Positions 8,092-17,845 of a stretch of DNA of 64,000 nt are shown piece by piece (the first letter of the stretch is position 1; each line of letters begins with the position of its first letter). Made by a program: the position numbers and the translations under genes. The notes under the pieces are model-generated. The model was not told where the DNA came from and made no database searches. It saw only the letters and a program-made list of their open reading frames with translations. This DNA comes from HGM04593 sp045657945 (GTDB taxonomy: Bacteria; Bacteroidota; Bacteroidia; Bacteroidales; Bacteroidaceae), in NCBI GenBank assembly GCA_045657945.1, contig JAZOUB010000037.1:124001-188000 (forward strand). Reading direction: 5' to 3'.

Positions 8092-8919
8092 CTATCGCAT
8101 TAACATATATTTCACTTTATGGTAAAGATAAGAGCATACACTTATCCGGCCTATCGTATTCACATCCTTAAACAATCGGATGTTCTTCCTCATCACACTG
8201 CCAATGTTTGACATCCTGTTTTTTATTGCACCCCACTTACTATATGAGACAGCGCCCACCACATTGTCCGAATGCTGGCGATAGAGCACCGTCGGGGCAT
8301 CGACATATTCAATGACACCACCATGATAGGCAACTGTAAGCGCAGAAATTACATCATGTATTATAACATCATGCTCCACATATTTATTGAGTATCAGTTC
8401 GCGGGCTGTATTATTCATTACTATTGTACAGCCGTTGACACAGTTACATATACAAAGAAACGGGAATGTGCGCAACACGTCGGGGCGCAGACCCGAAGAA
8501 CGCCAAAAGGAGTCATGAACCACATTAAGTTTCTCATCAACCACATTCATGTCTGTATGCACAATGACAGGCTTACCCGGATTGGCAAATTCAACCTCCT
8601 TCATCTTCTCCATAGTAATTTGCAGTTTGTTGGAGAGCCAGACATCATCCTGATCACAGAACGCATAGTAACCGCCGGCATTGGCTGTTTGGAGAAGGTG
8701 CATAAAACTCTTGCCTGGACCCATATTTGCAGTTCTGTACCATGACAACAAGCCCCTTTCCTGCCATTCATCAAGAATTGCAGCAGTTCTATCATTTGAA
8801 CCGTCGTCACGCACAAGCAGTTCTACCTCGACCCCTTGTTGGGCAACTAAAGACTCCAATTGCTCGGCAAGGTATTTTTCACCGTTATATGTAGATAAAA
8901 GAACTGTTACCTTTTCCAT
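8092..8919 (-). CDS. GT2-family glycosyltransferase, rhamnosyltransferase-like
   Basis: 275 residues from ATG 8919, chosen because MEKVTVLLSTYNGEKYLAEQLESL is the canonical family start; the frame extends upstream without similarity. It has the LLVRDDGSNDRT and FCDQDDVWL motifs of alpha-rhamnosyltransferase-like GT2 enzymes, the latter holding the DXD-type metal site. Part of the polysaccharide operon; its stop overlaps the start region of the next GT2 gene by one or a few bases. Donor sugar is not determinable by eye. Confidence 0.9.
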   Translation of the reverse strand: MEKVTVLLSTYNGEKYLAEQLESLVAQQGVEVELLVRDDGSNDRTAAILDEWQERGLLSWYRTANMGPGKSFMHLLQTANAGGYYAFCDQDDVWLSNKLQITMEKMKEVEFANPGKPVIVHTDMNVVDEKLNVVHDSFWRSSGLRPDVLRTFPFLCICNCVNGCTIVMNNTARELILNKYVEHDVIIHDVISALTVAYHGGVIEYVDAPTVLYRQHSDNVVGAVSYSKWGAIKNRMSNIGSVMRKNIRLFKDVNTIGRISVCSYLYHKVKYMLMR

Positions 8920-8938
8920 GTTCAACAATATAATATAA

Positions 8939-9355
8939 TTACCACTTGTCAAATGTATATTCTGTACCGGAAGATGAAAGTATGAGCACATTATTGCTCA
9001 AATGCTCTACTCTAAACTTCGCTATGGTATCAAATATATACAGGTTCTTCAGTTCCTGAGGCACACAGATTCCATCGGTACCGGGATAACGGTAGAAATT
9101 GTTCATTGTTATGCTATCTCCACGATACTCAAAACAGCCCATATACCAATTCTTCGGATGCTCTGTCTCGGAATAGATTCCCATCATTACAAGATGACGC
9201 TGGAATGTGTAGAAGATACTGTCAGGCGTCTCCTGTATGGAATCACTCTCCACACGCCTCAATCTCCACATTCCGTCAAGTTCTCCATTGATGAATATTC
9301 TCTCACAAGAGCAGAGAAGTATAAACAAACAGATATATAATATTTTCCTGAGCAT
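8939..9355 (-). CDS. Lipocalin-like small lipoprotein
   Basis: 138 residues. Signal MLRKILYICLFILLCSC with acylated Cys17, then a short beta-rich protein opening with ELDGMWRLRRVES, the pattern of Bacteroidales lipocalin-like (DUF4847-type) lipoproteins. No enzymatic motif. It sits between Wzi and the glycosyltransferases in the polysaccharide operon, 7 bp from the wzi stop, so a role in export or surface attachment is plausible but not shown. Confidence 0.7.
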   Translation of the reverse strand: MLRKILYICLFILLCSCERIFINGELDGMWRLRRVESDSIQETPDSIFYTFQRHLVMMGIYSETEHPKNWYMGCFEYRGDSITMNNFYRYPGTDGICVPQELKNLYIFDTIAKFRVEHLSNNVLILSSSGTEYTFDKW

Positions 9356-9362
9356 ACGTTCA

Positions 9363-10970
9363 CTATTTAAAAAGTCCTACCTTGACAAATGACAACATGA
9401 CACCGGCATTATTACCTATGAGATTACTATGGTCATAGGCAACCGAGGCCGACACAAGCCACGATTTCCCGTTCGGTGAGTATATGAAATCGGCCAACAG
9501 GGATGTCGTATATTTCTTTTCGAAGAATGGGTTGACATAGGTTCCCCAGTTCTCACTATATGTGTACATAAGCCTGTACATAAACTCCTTTTCACGACCG
9601 AAAGCGCCATTCACACCTACATGATGTGCACGCATGCGGTTTGCCTTGAATTCAAGGCTACCATCAGTGTTGTAGAGCGGAGAGAACACCAATGGATTAC
9701 CCAGAGCCATTCCATAATAGTGCCAGCCGCTATAAATGGCATGGTTGTAATAGTTGTCAAGACCATCCATCTGCTCCACAAAATAGTCACTGGGGTCATT
9801 ATAACCGGCACCGCTCTGGTCGTAGGTTGAGACATATTCATACTGGATATTCGATATGAAATCCAATATGCCGCTCTTATTCTTGATTGACAAGCCTACC
9901 ATTATATCGCGCCATGGATAATATACCCATGTCCTTTTATTATTGATATTGTTCTGGTATTCCATGAAGAACAATTGTGAGAAGTCCTCGAACATATGTT
10001 CGCCATATAGTTGAATATCAACCGGCTTAGTGTGTAATGTCAATGCCAAATGCCAGTTTCCAACCTGGTTACCGGTGATATTGGATTGTTCTGTAAACGG
10101 CACAAGTTCATCGCCACCGGCCGGAATAAAAGCCTTCAGGAAGTCCTTGAAACGGGTTGGCATTGACAGGTACTTGCCCTTGGCATGAGTATATATGTCA
10201 CCACCGAATTGGGCATACATTTCAAGACCACCCTCGACCTCCAATGGGAACCTTGCCTCATTACCCACTTTCATAAAGAATGCCTTGCTATGATAAAGGG
10301 CATACCTGTTATACTTTGCCTTTGGATTTACAGCAGTAAAATTCTCCTGGAATTCACTATCAAGGAACACGCCGTATGCGATATGTCCGCGCATGTGCAG
10401 CAGAGAGCGAGTCCCTTTTATTGTCACATACTCTGGAACTTCAAGACGTACCTGGGGTATTGGAGAACTGTTTCCACTATACACAAGACCGCCAGTACCC
10501 AAATCGCCCAATCCATTGAAAGCCAAGGCCTGAAAGGAGTTCAAAACCAGATTTCTGTTCACACCACCAAGAGAACAGAAGCTGCGCATCTCGGCAAAAC
10601 GTTCTTTTGCCCCGATACTAAAGTTCAGCCATTTATAAGAGATGTCGGCATACAGTTGCCCTACAACAGGATTGTAACTCTGATTATAACCGGTCTTCAA
10701 ATCAAGTCCAAGAGAATAGTTCCAATCTCTGTTCCTACCAATAGAACCGTCAACTGCAACGCCATAACGTATATACCCGTTATGAGTCTCCAAAGAAGAG
10801 ACTCCCCCCTTGTTGGAAACAAGCCAGAACGGAGCATTGTCACCGACCGAACCAATCGCGTTCAACTGGACATAGTCCTTAATTGACAAAGAACCCTGTG
10901 CCAATGCACTGCCGCAATAAAACAGCGTATAAAAGAATAACAAGAATATGTTTTTTTTCAATGATGACAT
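9363..10970 (-). CDS. Wzi-family capsule assembly outer-membrane protein
   Basis: 535 residues from ATG 10970 (a GTG three codons earlier is the alternative). The signal peptide ends near ALAQ (residue 25). The rest alternates polar and aromatic residues as in an outer-membrane beta-barrel, with APFWLVSNKGG near the start, LDFISNIQYEYVSTYDQSG in the middle and a C-terminal barrel strand ending in phenylalanine-like aromatic/hydrophobic residues (VGLFK). Wzi proteins bind exported polymer at the cell surface and organise the capsule. Located between the EpsG-type polymerase and a lipoprotein in the operon. Confidence 0.85.
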   Translation of the reverse strand: MSSLKKNIFLLFFYTLFYCGSALAQGSLSIKDYVQLNAIGSVGDNAPFWLVSNKGGVSSLETHNGYIRYGVAVDGSIGRNRDWNYSLGLDLKTGYNQSYNPVVGQLYADISYKWLNFSIGAKERFAEMRSFCSLGGVNRNLVLNSFQALAFNGLGDLGTGGLVYSGNSSPIPQVRLEVPEYVTIKGTRSLLHMRGHIAYGVFLDSEFQENFTAVNPKAKYNRYALYHSKAFFMKVGNEARFPLEVEGGLEMYAQFGGDIYTHAKGKYLSMPTRFKDFLKAFIPAGGDELVPFTEQSNITGNQVGNWHLALTLHTKPVDIQLYGEHMFEDFSQLFFMEYQNNINNKRTWVYYPWRDIMVGLSIKNKSGILDFISNIQYEYVSTYDQSGAGYNDPSDYFVEQMDGLDNYYNHAIYSGWHYYGMALGNPLVFSPLYNTDGSLEFKANRMRAHHVGVNGAFGREKEFMYRLMYTYSENWGTYVNPFFEKKYTTSLLADFIYSPNGKSWLVSASVAYDHSNLIGNNAGVMLSFVKVGLFK

Positions 10971-11002
10971 AGAGAACACTGAACTTTATAAATAAACGGT
11001 CG

Positions 11003-12049
11003 TTAAATCTTTAAAAGCTTATATAAGAAGACATTCGCAAGAAGAATGCCTATCGCATATAACAACACCAACAAGCGACCCAACCAATGAGGTCTTATGA
11101 GTACTGCCAGCAACGGGAACATTACACAGTCTATAATTGATATATACTCCCCTATTCGCATGGCAATCGGTGGTAGGAACGAAAGACCCACATACATACA
11201 TATCGAATAGCAGAATACTTTCAGCAACATTGGCATATACGGATACTTATCGGACAGATAATCATATTTCCATATCAGCACATAGTATGCAAACAGACGG
11301 AACAGCGCCATGATATTATACACATTTATATCGCCCCAAACTCCACCCTCATATATCATAAGTTCCTCATACATCTGCAACTTCTGCTGTATGAACGGAA
11401 TTGGTATCATCTTCAGCATATCCATGGTTGCCATTGGAGATGAATACATTATAAGTGGAAAAATGATAAGGAGAAGACGGGCAAAACGCGAGAGTTTCTT
11501 ATTCCCTATCAGAATCAAAGGCAATAGTACCAATGCAGAATAATGGAACAGTATTGCAAGAACTACATACAATGCAAACTTCAGTTTTTTCCCCTCGGCA
11601 AGAACCGGCAATGAAAACAGGAATATGCCGGTAGAGACCGCGGCACGTATCTGTGTCATCTCCTGAATGACAAACAGGTGGGTAACCCAAATGACAATTG
11701 AAAGATACCAATAGGGTGACATCCTTTTTATTGCACATATTTTCAAGGGTACAGCCAGAAACGCATATATAACGAACAAGAGCAAAGGCATTCCGCAATA
11801 GCGCGCAAAGCCATTTATCATTTTGAATGTCGGTTCAGTCAAGAGTGCAGCAACACCGGTGGGGTTCTTGAAATAGCCCAAATATGAGTTGTAATCATTG
11901 TCTATGCCTGCAGGACGGAATGCTACATACAAAGTCAATATGGTTGCCACAGTAAAGAGCAACCATCTATGTTCCTGCATCTCCTTATCTTCAAAGAAAG
12001 CAAGAAAGGCAATAACCAATAATATTACAAACAGTATTGCTACATACAT
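11003..12049 (-). CDS. EpsG/Wzy-family polysaccharide polymerase
   Basis: 348 residues, almost entirely hydrophobic with about ten predicted membrane helices. The N-terminal part contains the EpsG-type signature around FRPAGIDNDYNSYLGYF, and there is a large extracytoplasmic loop in the middle. EpsG/Wzy proteins join lipid-linked repeat units on the periplasmic side of the inner membrane. Starts at ATG 12049, 8 bp after the Wzz gene, so both are co-translated from the same operon. Assignment rests on topology, motif and context. Confidence 0.8.
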   Translation of the reverse strand: MYVAILFVILLVIAFLAFFEDKEMQEHRWLLFTVATILTLYVAFRPAGIDNDYNSYLGYFKNPTGVAALLTEPTFKMINGFARYCGMPLLLFVIYAFLAVPLKICAIKRMSPYWYLSIVIWVTHLFVIQEMTQIRAAVSTGIFLFSLPVLAEGKKLKFALYVVLAILFHYSALVLLPLILIGNKKLSRFARLLLIIFPLIMYSSPMATMDMLKMIPIPFIQQKLQMYEELMIYEGGVWGDINVYNIMALFRLFAYYVLIWKYDYLSDKYPYMPMLLKVFCYSICMYVGLSFLPPIAMRIGEYISIIDCVMFPLLAVLIRPHWLGRLLVLLYAIGILLANVFLYKLLKI

Positions 12050-12056
12050 AATTCAC

Positions 12057-13133
12057 TTATCCTTCGGCTACAACAGTCTGTGTCTTGTTTTTTCTTCGGT
12101 TCTTGATTATCAGTTTTACAAGATATACGACAGCTGACACTATTGCCATAATTGCTGTTATCAGAAGTCTTCTTGGACCCGTTGGTTCAACAGGCACAGT
12201 TGCATTCTGCAGAATAGTAAATACCGGTGTACGTCTATGCACCTCCGATTCACACAGCAGCCTCTGCTGATACAACGAATTATATATATTGAATGCCAAC
12301 TGCATCTCTCCGGCAAGACGTTCCTCCTCTACCTGATAAGCCTTTTTTGAGAGTCCCTGATGCTTGTCAACATAATCGGCATACTCCTTCTGAGCTTTGA
12401 TGTATCCGGCATAGGCCGTATCGCACATAGCTATAGCATGTTTCAGTTCCTCCTTGTTCTTCTCAGTCCTGTACTTGGTCATGAAGTTCTGCAACTCATC
12501 CTTGACTTTGTTTGCCATGGTTGCTGCCACTAACGGATCCTGTGCTTTCACCCCAAGAGTAATGATTCCGGTCTTTTCGTCAACCGCACAACTCACAGAG
12601 GCGGACACACGTTTCAAAAGGTCAGTCTCAGCCTTTGTCAGTTTGAATGGATCCACTTTATATTCTGCATCGGCACTATATCCGGCCGGTTTTGAGACAA
12701 AGAAACTTTTTATCTTTGCATATAGTTTTATCCACCAAGGAAACTTCTCGCGTTTCAGTATATACTCACCGTAAGTTCCACGGAACTCTCCATCCTGTGT
12801 AACCACCTCAGTTTCCATTATGGGAACAAGGAAATCTGTTGACTGTACAATATCCGGGTAGAACTCAGGTACAATGGCATCGGCACCACCCTGGCCGATA
12901 TTTACCCCAAACATAGAAGCAGCTGCATTCAAGGCATTGCTACCTCCCATAGACTGCTCACCATACTCGGGAGCAAGCTTTACATCAACGACATAGTAAC
13001 GGGGAATACCCAATACTATCAGATATGTAACCACAGATGTAACTGACATTACAACAATAAACCTTTTCCAGTTTTCCTTTATCAGCCTACACACCAAATC
13101 TATGCGTATTTCGTTTTTCACAATAGGTTCCAT
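12057..13133 (-). CDS. Wzz-family chain-length determinant protein
   Basis: 358 residues with the polysaccharide co-polymerase layout: membrane helix at about 24-44 (WKRFIVVMSVTSVVTYLIVL), a periplasmic part with a coiled coil around 215-290, and a second helix at about 325-345 followed by a basic tail. The pre-TM2 segment contains ATVPVEPTGPRR, the proline-rich motif of Wzz proteins. There is no fused tyrosine-kinase domain and no separate kinase gene in the operon. It should set the length of the polymer made by the neighbouring EpsG-type polymerase. Confidence 0.9.
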   Translation of the reverse strand: MEPIVKNEIRIDLVCRLIKENWKRFIVVMSVTSVVTYLIVLGIPRYYVVDVKLAPEYGEQSMGGSNALNAAASMFGVNIGQGGADAIVPEFYPDIVQSTDFLVPIMETEVVTQDGEFRGTYGEYILKREKFPWWIKLYAKIKSFFVSKPAGYSADAEYKVDPFKLTKAETDLLKRVSASVSCAVDEKTGIITLGVKAQDPLVAATMANKVKDELQNFMTKYRTEKNKEELKHAIAMCDTAYAGYIKAQKEYADYVDKHQGLSKKAYQVEEERLAGEMQLAFNIYNSLYQQRLLCESEVHRRTPVFTILQNATVPVEPTGPRRLLITAIMAIVSAVVYLVKLIIKNRRKNKTQTVVAEG

Positions 13134-13146
13134 ATATATCTATTTT

Positions 13147-15297
13147 CTAATTTTTATCCACTTGATTACGTATTACTCTTGCAGGATTACCACAAGCCAC
13201 AGAGTAAGAAGGAATATCCTTGGTCACCACAGAATTTGCTCCAATTACTACATTGTCACCAATTGTAACTCCCGGCATTATTGCACACCCCTCGCCAATT
13301 GAGACATATTTGCCTATTATAACAGGGCCTTTAGAATACAACTTCCTGTGCCTTGGTGGCAATTTCAAGTCTTCAAGTTCTACAGTTCCGTGAGTATGGT
13401 CGGTTATATATGTTCTTGCTCCAATAGTTGTATAATCTCCAATTTTCACCTTGTTTATGCAACCGATGTGGCACGAAATTTGAATAACTACATTGTCACC
13501 AAGTTCCAATTGGGGTACAAACTTCTGACCAGTATTAGGAAAGCTGCTGATTGCATCAATCCTTGCATATCGACATATTTCAACATTCTTGCCAACCTTT
13601 ATGAAGCGCCCGCCTGTCACCATTATCGGACGCCCAAAAACACGCAACCTTTTAGCTCCCAAAAAGCGGCGCTCCATAATACATGAATAGATTCTATTGA
13701 CAACTGAATTGAACATGGCCGAAACCTTGGCATTCCAGATAAAAGCCATAGGCAAAGAGATTACTCTTATCAATTTACCAAAGAATTGTTTCATAATAGA
13801 CTTCATTTTTTTAGACAAGAACTCACGTTCGTGCCTTGTCAAACCAAAAAGATATATGCATGGAGCCACCCAAAACTCAAGTGACAAAGCAGTAAACACA
13901 ACATTTATTCCGCAACAGTCAGCATAATATGGCCGCAACAACAACAAAGGGAGAAAGCATACAACAGCAACTTTCAGAATCGGGAGAAGAACTTGGAAAC
14001 AAAAGTTTGAGATTGAGAAACCGAAAAGGTTGCGGCAGAGCCACATTCGCACCATCTGCGCCATTATTGTAGTTGCCATCAATGCCCAGAACACCGACTT
14101 GGGGCTGGCACCCAGTTTCAACGCAGCAAAGGCAATGGGCAAAGTGCAGAGCATGCATCCACCCACAAGCAGCTGATATTTCTTGATATTTCCTGTAGCA
14201 GATGCTCCGACCATCAAGGGGTTTGATATGGCATCTACCACCGACACTCCAATGAGCAAGCGTACAAAAGTCACCGCATATGGCGGATAATCGGTAAGCC
14301 ATAAAGCCAACAAATTATCGGTCAGCATTAGCAAAGGAACTATTATAAACAACATCAGCAGGAATGAGACCCTTGAAGAGGTCAGAACCAGAGAGTTCAT
14401 CTTGCCGACATTCCCTGTTGCATAGTTCTTTGTTATCTGTGGATTGATAGCTGTCTGAAAACTATTTATAAATGAGATGGTAGCAGTCTGCACCTGAAAA
14501 GCGATTCCTCGTGCGGCATTCACCAACGGACTACCAAACATGTTCAACAAAAGATTCAAGCCTTGAGTATTACACATTATGGCAGTGTTGCCAATTGTAT
14601 TCCAACCAAGAAATCCAAGCATACTCTTGAGCACCTTCTTGTCGGGTTTCATCACAAAACGAACCTCCTTGTATGCCACACGGCAATACACACCATATAT
14701 AAGACGCACCACCAACGATGCAATGAAGAGCAACAGGGCATACATTCGTAGCCTGCCGTCCTCAAAGAGGAACAACGATGTCGCTACAAACAGTTTGAGA
14801 AGCACATCCACAATAGTTATTGCTGCAAATGCCCCCATGTGCTCCTTTGCCACAATCAAGGCATTATATGGCACACTTACAATTGTCACGAAAGCACTTG
14901 CCAAAGAGATATAAAAGACAAAAAGAGCGTCTTGTATCCTGTCTTGAGGAATATTCATGTACTTCTGTATGTATATTGTACCCAAAAGAGTACCCACAAG
15001 TACAATAACCACTCCAAAGACAACATGAATCATTATACTGTGCGAGAATATCTGATTCAGTTTTTCCCTATCATTTTCGGCAAGAGTGTATGTAATAAAA
15101 CGCTGCGTGCAGTTGAGCATAGAGTTGTTGAGAAACATCATTGCGACAACAACACTGCCCACAACATCATAAATTCCATAATCAAGCAGTCCCAGAGCCT
15201 CTATGACAACGCGCGACGTGTAAAGATACACGGCCATCTGGAAGATCATCCTTAAGTAAAGGATAACCGTATTCTTCATTATTCGTTTGTCACTCAT
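13147..15297 (-). CDS. Fusion: Wzx-type flippase + left-handed beta-helix acyltransferase
   Basis: About 716 residues. Residues 1-495 are a polysaccharide-transporter (MATE-superfamily Wzx) domain with 12 or so membrane helices, beginning TVILYLRMIFQMAVYLYTSR and including LGLLDYGIYDVVGS. From about 505, starting at an internal Met (ATG at 13794), the protein changes to a soluble hexapeptide-repeat acyltransferase: basic entry segment, then repeats such as GKNVEICRYARIDA, ITDHTHG with catalytic-type histidines near 636, and VIGANSVVTKDIPSYSVACGNPARVI at the end. The frame is continuous across the junction. It should translocate the lipid-linked unit and O-acetylate it, or be made as two products by internal initiation. 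ATG 15297 is chosen; a TTG at 15303 and an ATG at 15279 are alternatives. Confidence 0.85.
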   Translation of the reverse strand: MSDKRIMKNTVILYLRMIFQMAVYLYTSRVVIEALGLLDYGIYDVVGSVVVAMMFLNNSMLNCTQRFITYTLAENDREKLNQIFSHSIMIHVVFGVVIVLVGTLLGTIYIQKYMNIPQDRIQDALFVFYISLASAFVTIVSVPYNALIVAKEHMGAFAAITIVDVLLKLFVATSLFLFEDGRLRMYALLLFIASLVVRLIYGVYCRVAYKEVRFVMKPDKKVLKSMLGFLGWNTIGNTAIMCNTQGLNLLLNMFGSPLVNAARGIAFQVQTATISFINSFQTAINPQITKNYATGNVGKMNSLVLTSSRVSFLLMLFIIVPLLMLTDNLLALWLTDYPPYAVTFVRLLIGVSVVDAISNPLMVGASATGNIKKYQLLVGGCMLCTLPIAFAALKLGASPKSVFWALMATTIMAQMVRMWLCRNLFGFSISNFCFQVLLPILKVAVVCFLPLLLLRPYYADCCGINVVFTALSLEFWVAPCIYLFGLTRHEREFLSKKMKSIMKQFFGKLIRVISLPMAFIWNAKVSAMFNSVVNRIYSCIMERRFLGAKRLRVFGRPIMVTGGRFIKVGKNVEICRYARIDAISSFPNTGQKFVPQLELGDNVVIQISCHIGCINKVKIGDYTTIGARTYITDHTHGTVELEDLKLPPRHRKLYSKGPVIIGKYVSIGEGCAIMPGVTIGDNVVIGANSVVTKDIPSYSVACGNPARVIRNQVDKN

Positions 15298-15331
15298 CCT
15301 CAATAATGGTTCTCAGGAAAACCGCAAATCA

Positions 15332-17839
15332 TCACTTCAGCAAATTGACAATGCTGACTACCATTGTGGCAATAGATACTGCAGAGGAGCCAATTGTCAC
15401 TATCTCGGCTGTAGAGAGTTTCTTTCTCAAGTTCTTGGCAGGCACAACAATTTCCATGCCGGGCTGTATATCCTTACTTGACAATTTAGAGATTTTCTTT
15501 ACACCGCCATTCATATATATGGCATAAACACCATTCTTTTTTGCCCTGTCGGCATAACCACCGGCATGTTTCACATAATAATCAAGTTTCTTGCCCTCCT
15601 TGTATGTAACGGTAATTGGGTAACGTACCTCACCGCTTATTTTCACCGTTGCAGAGTATTCTGGAACAATCAACAAATCACCCTCACGAAGCACAATATC
15701 ATTCTCTTCTCCAGGCTCTGCGACAGCCTGTTTCAAATCAATATCAAGCAGATAGATGTCACCAAGTGCCGCATTCAAATTTATCAAGGAATCAGATATA
15801 GCCATATCAAACTCCTTATCAGAACGCAATGCATCCTCATAAATCTGCTTCTGAGACTGTTTGATCATATTCTCGCGCTGTGCCTTCTCCTCCTCGGACA
15901 TCTTGCGATAGAGACGCGCGCCCTGTGGATATGCTGCCGAGGCAAAGCCACCGGCATCCTTCACCAGCTCGCTCAAACGATAATTGTGCGAATTCATGGC
16001 ATAGTCGCCCTTGAAATTCACTGCACCATCGACAGAAACGCTCTTGATTGGGTTGTTGACAGGGCTCTTGCGCACATGTACCTCATCAAAGGGCAACAAC
16101 TCGAAGCCAGGAGTTCCATCAATCACAAAACCATCCTTGAGTGCAAAGCAGAACACCTCGGTTATTGTGTCGCAGCCTTCCACTGACTTGGGGTCATAAA
16201 GTCTACGATAGATATCAATCTTTGCCGTAGAGGCCACATTGGTCAATCCGCCGGCCTGCAAGACAAAATCTTCAAGAGTCGTGCGCTCGGCAAATTCATA
16301 TACACCGGGATAGTTCACCTCACCCGAAATCTTGAGGGTTTCCTGACCTCGCATTTCTGTTATTGAAGGTATAAAAAGAATGTCCTCCTTGCGCAATTCC
16401 ACATCGGGTGATGTTCCGTTAATAATTCCTTCAATATCAACAGCAAGCACCTCCAGACGTCTATCTGCCTTGCGACGATGCATTACCGCATGCGCAAGAA
16501 AAGCATCTTCGCACAATCCATCGGCAGCCTCAATCAAATCAAGAACAGTTCTGATATTACCATCCATCTGATACATTCCGGGATGGAACACAGCACCTTT
16601 TATCTCAACCATGTTTGAGAAACGGGGAATGATAGAATCGACATAAATGGAGTCGCCATCGACAAGACTGAATGAACCGAAAGCAGCTTTTCCAACAGTG
16701 TGTATTGAATACTCCCTGCCATTCTTGCGTATCACACGGATATTCTTGTCATAGGCATCACCAGTGAGACCACCTGTATAAGAAAGCAGTTTCGACAATG
16801 TCTCATCAGCCTTCATCTCGTACATCATTGGACGTTTCACCTTACCCTGAATATTTACAATTGCGTTGTAAGGACCAACAACAATGAGGTCATTGTCCTG
16901 CAAACGGATATTGCCGGCATTATTTCCGTTCAGGATGTAGTCATAGACATCAATCTTTGACACCGTTTTTCCGTTCCTATAGACATTTATCTCACGCAAT
17001 GTACCCAGGTCATTGATTCCACCGGCCATATACAGAGCATTGAACAGGGTTGAAAATGCACTCAATGTATAAGAGCCTGGAGCGACCACCTCGCCAACTA
17101 TCTCAACCTTGACATTACGTGTTTCGCCAATTGAAAGACATATTGACGAGCCATTGTAGTATTCATTGAGAATCGTATTTACATATTTATCGGCATCGGC
17201 AACAGTAAGCCCAGCTAACTTCACTCTGCCTGCCCCCTCAATGACAATAAATCCATCGGGAGAAATAACATTGTCGAATGTCACCTGCGAAGCACCCCAT
17301 ACATCAATTATAACCTGATCACCGGCTCCAAGCACGTAATCGGCTGGTGCCGGGATGTTCATTGCCGGTTCAAAAGTCAACAACTCATTATTGAACAGGT
17401 TGCGGCCAAACACTCCCGGTTTTTCTTTCAACAAGTTCTGATAATAGACTACGGAATCAAGGTCAAGGAATGATATTTCCTTCTGCATCCCTGTCTCAAG
17501 TTCTTTTTTGTCGGTTGTTTCATCCTTTGATACAGCGTAGTTTCCGTTAATCTTTTTTTTGCCCTTTCCGTCCCTGAGGCGTTTGGTTTTCTCCTCATCA
17601 CCTGTCAGATTGACAGCTCCGAGTCCCTTCTGTTCCTGTTCGTATTTTTCTTTGATACGACGGATTTGTGCCGGAGTAGCACCGCCCTGCAACAGTTTGC
17701 GAACAATATCGGCTTCATCGGTTCCGCGCTCTTTCTCTGCCATGACAATTTTAATAATCTGTTCATCAGAGACAGTTTGCGCTGTCACCCACTGGAAAGA
17801 GAACGACAACGCAATAACAAAAAAGATTTTCTTTATCAT
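15332..17839 (-). CDS. SLBB-domain polysaccharide export protein (Wza-like)
   Basis: 835 residues. Signal peptide to about residue 20 (MIKKIFFVIALSFSFQWVTAQ). A polysaccharide-export domain lies at about 165-265 (ADYVLGAGDQVIIDVWG) and is followed by a chain of at least five SLBB beta-grasp domains, each with a GEV..PG.Y-type strand (for example VEIVGEVVAPGSY, ISGEVNYPGVYEF). A C-terminal hydrophobic helix (about 805-832) could cross a membrane. No lipobox is present, unlike E. coli Wza. It should form the outer-membrane or trans-periplasmic conduit of the polysaccharide. Second gene of the operon, 6 bp after the sugar transferase. Confidence 0.9.
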   Translation of the reverse strand: MIKKIFFVIALSFSFQWVTAQTVSDEQIIKIVMAEKERGTDEADIVRKLLQGGATPAQIRRIKEKYEQEQKGLGAVNLTGDEEKTKRLRDGKGKKKINGNYAVSKDETTDKKELETGMQKEISFLDLDSVVYYQNLLKEKPGVFGRNLFNNELLTFEPAMNIPAPADYVLGAGDQVIIDVWGASQVTFDNVISPDGFIVIEGAGRVKLAGLTVADADKYVNTILNEYYNGSSICLSIGETRNVKVEIVGEVVAPGSYTLSAFSTLFNALYMAGGINDLGTLREINVYRNGKTVSKIDVYDYILNGNNAGNIRLQDNDLIVVGPYNAIVNIQGKVKRPMMYEMKADETLSKLLSYTGGLTGDAYDKNIRVIRKNGREYSIHTVGKAAFGSFSLVDGDSIYVDSIIPRFSNMVEIKGAVFHPGMYQMDGNIRTVLDLIEAADGLCEDAFLAHAVMHRRKADRRLEVLAVDIEGIINGTSPDVELRKEDILFIPSITEMRGQETLKISGEVNYPGVYEFAERTTLEDFVLQAGGLTNVASTAKIDIYRRLYDPKSVEGCDTITEVFCFALKDGFVIDGTPGFELLPFDEVHVRKSPVNNPIKSVSVDGAVNFKGDYAMNSHNYRLSELVKDAGGFASAAYPQGARLYRKMSEEEKAQRENMIKQSQKQIYEDALRSDKEFDMAISDSLINLNAALGDIYLLDIDLKQAVAEPGEENDIVLREGDLLIVPEYSATVKISGEVRYPITVTYKEGKKLDYYVKHAGGYADRAKKNGVYAIYMNGGVKKISKLSSKDIQPGMEIVVPAKNLRKKLSTAEIVTIGSSAVSIATMVVSIVNLLK

Positions 17840-17845
17840 CTTGTA

